Assembly (NCBI GenBank): GCA_020056645.1
Contig: JAGVHJ010000355.1
Coordinates: 1-7,648 of the forward strand
From: Desulfobacterales bacterium
Lineage (GTDB): Bacteria; Desulfobacterota; Desulfobacteria; Desulfobacterales; JAHIVH01
Reading direction: 5' to 3'
Length of the DNA: 7,648 bases
Each line of letters begins with the position of its first letter. The first letter of the stretch is position 1. The position numbers and the translations under genes are program-made. The notes below the pieces were generated by a model. That model searched no databases. It was given only the letters and a program-made list of their open reading frames with translations, and was not told where the DNA came from. Below, one piece after another: positions 4,489-7,648 of the stretch.

Positions 4489-7400
4489 ATGTCGACGAAC
4501 ACTATTGAATATCGATTTGAAAACGACCCATCAGAACATATTTCCCGCTTGCTTTTCGATAAAAGAGATTATGAACTGATTCGGATCGTAAACAATATCT
4601 GTGAAAGAAGGCGTGATCTGGATTATGTCCGTCGAGAGTATTATGGGTATTTCCACCCCCGCGGCATCAAGGAGATGGCTGAATCAAGAAGTTTACGCAT
4701 CGCCTACGCAATGGCGGGCCTTCTCACCTCCTTTGAGGTAGGAGGCATGGACGAGCGTTTAAGTTCCCTTCGATTTCTTCGTGAAGAAGTGTTGGGGACT
4801 GCGGAAGGTTCTCTGCCAAAAAACACATCACGGGCGCTGATGCAGATCATGAAAGAGGTGGTTCGAGCGCGCGGTAATCAACGCAGGCAGCTGAAATTGG
4901 CCCATGATTTCAGAATAACGGCGTCTGGAAAACCTCGCATCGTTAGGAATCAGCTTAGGAAGTATTATCTTCTAGAAATGCCTGAAGAGTGGAATCAGAT
5001 TTCATTTGATGATCACGTCCATGACGCCAACACAAAAGGAAGAAAATCTTCAACCCACCTCATTATGGATGCTTGGATAAAGGGTATTCGACGGTTAAGA
5101 ATTGTCCATTATAATTTTATTGAACCCCGGTTCGCGGCGGAGCTTCTGGAAGCGGCTGAAATTATGGATATTGATATCCGGATTGGTATCGAGTATTACG
5201 TGCCGTACAAAAAAAAGTATATCAATCTGGTTTGGGTTCCAAGAGGATTCGCCGATTCGCAGGCGTTCCTCTGTTTTCTAGAGGAACCGGTTTTAAAGGA
5301 GTTGATGGCCGAGGGGCGTCAGGTCTCTTCTTATCAACAGAAACATGTGATGGCCCTTTTTAGATCGTTTAATCAGAATCAGCTCGATTATTTAAAGAAA
5401 GAGTATGGGATTGAACTCAAACCCCTGGATGAGAATGAATTTATTCGTTTCGTGGGGATCGGCCAGAAATCCATCCTTCACCTTGAAACCTTTCTTCATA
5501 AAAAAATTATGGAGTTTCTGACCCGTCGGGCGGAATCATTGCAAGCCGTCTATGAGAGTTCTGAGCCTGATGAGAAGGAGAAGATCAGCGAGTGGTTCAA
5601 TCAAATGAATCTTTTGGACGTCGAGAAAATAGCCGCAGCCTGCTTTTCTCTCGCCAATCATCCTGGCCTGCCAGATCCGGAAATCCCTCGAAATGAACCG
5701 GATGTCCCGAAGCTTTTACAATATTCGGCCTTTGAATTATTGACCCGGCTTGCAAAAATTCAATCCGGGCATCGCATAACCCTGAACCTTTCTAATCTTG
5801 AGGTGGAGGAGGTTCTTGAATTGATTTATGATTGCAACGGTATGATTTCAAGGCTCGAACTGCTCAATCTCAAAGACTGGACAGCAGGAAAAAGAGGTCA
5901 CCTCCCCGCGATCAGTAGACTCCAGGAAGCTATTAACGCACAAAATCCCATTGCGTTAAAACGGATTATTTTAGACACCATCCAAATGATTGAGCGAAAG
6001 AATCCGCCGGATCGATTGGCGATTATTGAAAAAATGTTCATGATTCTTCACGACATTGATTCCCTTCAGAGCATGTACAAGGGGAAATATTTAAAGGCAA
6101 GAATCGGAAGTGATTCCACCGGACGGATCAGTGGTTCCCATGGCATGGGGTTGGCCGTTGTTGAAACATTGGGCAGGCGTGCGATGAAGCAAATAATAAA
6201 AAGAGACCTGTCGACACACGGAATTCTGCCCATCCGTATAAATGTCTGCAAGCGCTTCACCCTGCTTCCCTCCAAGAATAGAGCAAAATCGTTTCAGGCA
6301 TTTCAACGGCTTGCTGAATTCCTTGGGAATCCAGTTATCGGACATGCCATTAAAGTGGAATGGGCTGTTCATGAGGATGTCGCGCGAATGACCGACGAAG
6401 GCAACGTCGTCGCCCTGGGAGGCATCAATCGGCATGTTTCAAATGATCTTCATTTACACAATCGGCAGGATAAAAAGAAGAACAATAAAATTCCCTGGGC
6501 CTATTTTAATTCTCACTTGAGAAATGCGGTTAAAGTCATTGCGGGTTTTGTTCCCGCTTTCCTGACTTTTGCACTCACCAAAGAGTGGTGGGTTCTTGCC
6601 TATTTCGGTGCTTTTATCTGGTTTGGCATCACAGGGCTCAGGAATATTTTACAGTCCATTTTGGGAGGCGGCGGGTTCAGACGTTCTCCACTTTTAAGAT
6701 GGAACGCTTATGTCAGCTGGGACAGAATCGCAGATTCCCTTCTTTACACCGGCTTCTCCGTGCCTTTATTGGAGTATCTGGTTAAAACCAGTTTTCTTGA
6801 GCAGATATGCGGTATTACCACAACCACTCATCCCGTGCTTCTCTACACCATCATGGCCCTTATTAATGGCGTTTACCTATCGAGTCACAACGCTTTCAGA
6901 GGACTTCCCAAGGGAGCTATTTACGGAAATTTTTTCAGAAGCGTTTTATCAATACCCATCGCCATTCTTCTGAATTCATTTATAGGTGGGCTGTTATCCA
7001 TGTGGGCCATACCGGATGTGAATCTTGTACTTCAGAAATGGGCGGCTATAATTTCAAAGACAGCATCTGATATTATGGCTGGTCTGATTGAGGGATTGGC
7101 GGATCGATATCGGAATATCAACATCCGGTCTCGAGACTACCATAAGAAATTGTCTGATCTGATTCATGTCTATTCGCAGTTGGAACTTCTATTCCCCGAG
7201 AAAAGAACCCTTGAGATATTTGCACAACCAGCAAAGAAACAGACGCAGACCAACATGGAGGTCATGGACCTTGAAAGAATCATCTGCATTCATGCCTTGG
7301 ATTTTTTATACTTCTGGATGTATCAGCCCAGAGCCAGAAGTGCTCTGAAGCGGTTGCTTGAGGATATTACGGAGGAAGAGCGGCATATCTTCGTATCTTC

Positions 7401-7539
7401 ACAATTTACCCTGCAACGGCAGAAGGAGATATGCCAGATGTTTATCGATGGTGTTCTGGGCCCTGATTTTGCGCGAGCGCTCTCGTTTTTCCTCTCCAAT
7501 AGTGAACCCTATCTCAAGGAAATTAAACGATTCGCATAG
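4489..7539 (+). CDS. Large membrane protein with degenerate PHP-like N-terminal half, function unknown
   Basis: I do not recognise this 1016-residue protein as a named family. Residues 1-165 are charged and mostly helical. Residues 172-238 resemble the start of a PHP metallohydrolase: FDDHVHD (173-179, His176 and His178), RIVHYNF (204-210, where PHP proteins have TDHN) and IRIGIEYYV (230-238, Glu235). Residues 539-554 (IGSDS, then HGMG) resemble the late PHP GSDAH motif. Between them lies a long, mainly helical insert with a strand-like section (429-464). A second His-rich spot, RHVSNDLHLHNR, is at 648-659. Four or five membrane helices follow (about 679-697, 700-718, 748-765, 781-798, 816-842), then a helical soluble tail to the end. 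There is no signal peptide, so the N-terminal half should be cytoplasmic. The start has only a distant AAAAGG (about 15 bases), but no nearer in-frame start exists upstream. It appears monocistronic. Confidence 0.85.
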   Translation: MSTNTIEYRFENDPSEHISRLLFDKRDYELIRIVNNICERRRDLDYVRREYYGYFHPRGIKEMAESRSLRIAYAMAGLLTSFEVGGMDERLSSLRFLREEVLGTAEGSLPKNTSRALMQIMKEVVRARGNQRRQLKLAHDFRITASGKPRIVRNQLRKYYLLEMPEEWNQISFDDHVHDANTKGRKSSTHLIMDAWIKGIRRLRIVHYNFIEPRFAAELLEAAEIMDIDIRIGIEYYVPYKKKYINLVWVPRGFADSQAFLCFLEEPVLKELMAEGRQVSSYQQKHVMALFRSFNQNQLDYLKKEYGIELKPLDENEFIRFVGIGQKSILHLETFLHKKIMEFLTRRAESLQAVYESSEPDEKEKISEWFNQMNLLDVEKIAAACFSLANHPGLPDPEIPRNEPDVPKLLQYSAFELLTRLAKIQSGHRITLNLSNLEVEEVLELIYDCNGMISRLELLNLKDWTAGKRGHLPAISRLQEAINAQNPIALKRIILDTIQMIERKNPPDRLAIIEKMFMILHDIDSLQSMYKGKYLKARIGSDSTGRISGSHGMGLAVVETLGRRAMKQIIKRDLSTHGILPIRINVCKRFTLLPSKNRAKSFQAFQRLAEFLGNPVIGHAIKVEWAVHEDVARMTDEGNVVALGGINRHVSNDLHLHNRQDKKKNNKIPWAYFNSHLRNAVKVIAGFVPAFLTFALTKEWWVLAYFGAFIWFGITGLRNILQSILGGGGFRRSPLLRWNAYVSWDRIADSLLYTGFSVPLLEYLVKTSFLEQICGITTTTHPVLLYTIMALINGVYLSSHNAFRGLPKGAIYGNFFRSVLSIPIAILLNSFIGGLLSMWAIPDVNLVLQKWAAIISKTASDIMAGLIEGLADRYRNINIRSRDYHKKLSDLIHVYSQLELLFPEKRTLEIFAQPAKKQTQTNMEVMDLERIICIHALDFLYFWMYQPRARSALKRLLEDITEEERHIFVSSQFTLQRQKEICQMFIDGVLGPDFARALSFFLSNSEPYLKEIKRFA

Positions 7540-7572
7540 AAAGTCTTATCATGCCCCTCATTCGGTAGAGAT

Positions 7573-7623
7573 AAAAAAAAGGCCGTTATCCTTTAAGAAT
7601 CAAAGGACGAAAGCCTTTTTATA
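7573..7623 (+). terminator. Rho-independent terminator after the large gene, probably bidirectional
   Basis: AAAAAGGC (7576-7583) pairs with GCCTTTTT (7613-7620), and inside it TCCTTT (7589-7594) pairs with AAAGGA (7602-7607) around the loop AAGAATC, with a five-base internal loop on each side. An A-run on the left and a T-run on the right mean it could stop transcription from both directions, suggesting a leftward gene beyond the window edge. Confidence 0.85.
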
Positions 7624-7648
7624 TCATCCATCCTTTTATAATGATGAT
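7623..7648. repeat. Short inverted repeat at the window edge
   Basis: ATCATC (7623-7628) and GATGAT (7643-7648) are 6-base inverted copies around 14 AT-rich bases. It is cut by the window end, so its full extent and meaning cannot be judged. Confidence 0.2.

Overview
The window looks like chromosomal DNA from a Gram-negative bacterium, most likely a Desulfobacterota / former Deltaproteobacteria relative. This is inferred from a lipoprotein-type periplasmic binding protein, the particular isopropylmalate dehydrogenase subtype, moderate base composition and long intergenic regions. No rRNA, tRNA, CRISPR array, insertion sequence or phage gene was seen, and the taxon cannot be fixed without a database search.

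Left part (1-2846, minus strand). Three genes read leftward: a stand-alone DUF697 membrane protein (2176-2703), a membrane-anchored SPFH/prohibitin-like protein (1015-2028), and a substrate-binding lipoprotein of the branched-chain amino acid (LivK/Peripla_BP_6) type (960 to beyond base 1). The last gene was not an obvious open reading frame because its stop lies outside the window. It is open for 320 codons with a clear lipobox. A good sigma70-like promoter (TTGACA-17-CATACT) sits upstream of the DUF697 gene, and no convincing terminator separates the three, so they may form one operon with an envelope or membrane role.

Middle (2704-4340). A divergent regulatory region of about 490 bp separates the leftward genes from a rightward leuB-type dehydrogenase gene (3194-4258). 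It holds two divergent promoters, several palindromes, a striking 37-bp inverted repeat lying over the leuB -10 box and start point, and a long leader with stable predicted hairpins. A rho-independent terminator follows leuB.

Right part (4341-7648, plus strand). One very large gene (4489-7539, 1016 codons) encodes a protein I cannot match to a named family. Its N-terminal half carries motifs resembling a partly degenerate PHP-type metallohydrolase fold. Its C-terminal half has four or five membrane segments followed by a helical tail. It appears to be monocistronic: its own promoter-like sequence precedes it and a strong, probably bidirectional terminator follows.

The three blocks do not form a known pathway together. 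leuB stands alone without other leucine genes. The most likely undescribed items are the 1016-residue protein and the DUF697-SPFH-lipoprotein cluster.
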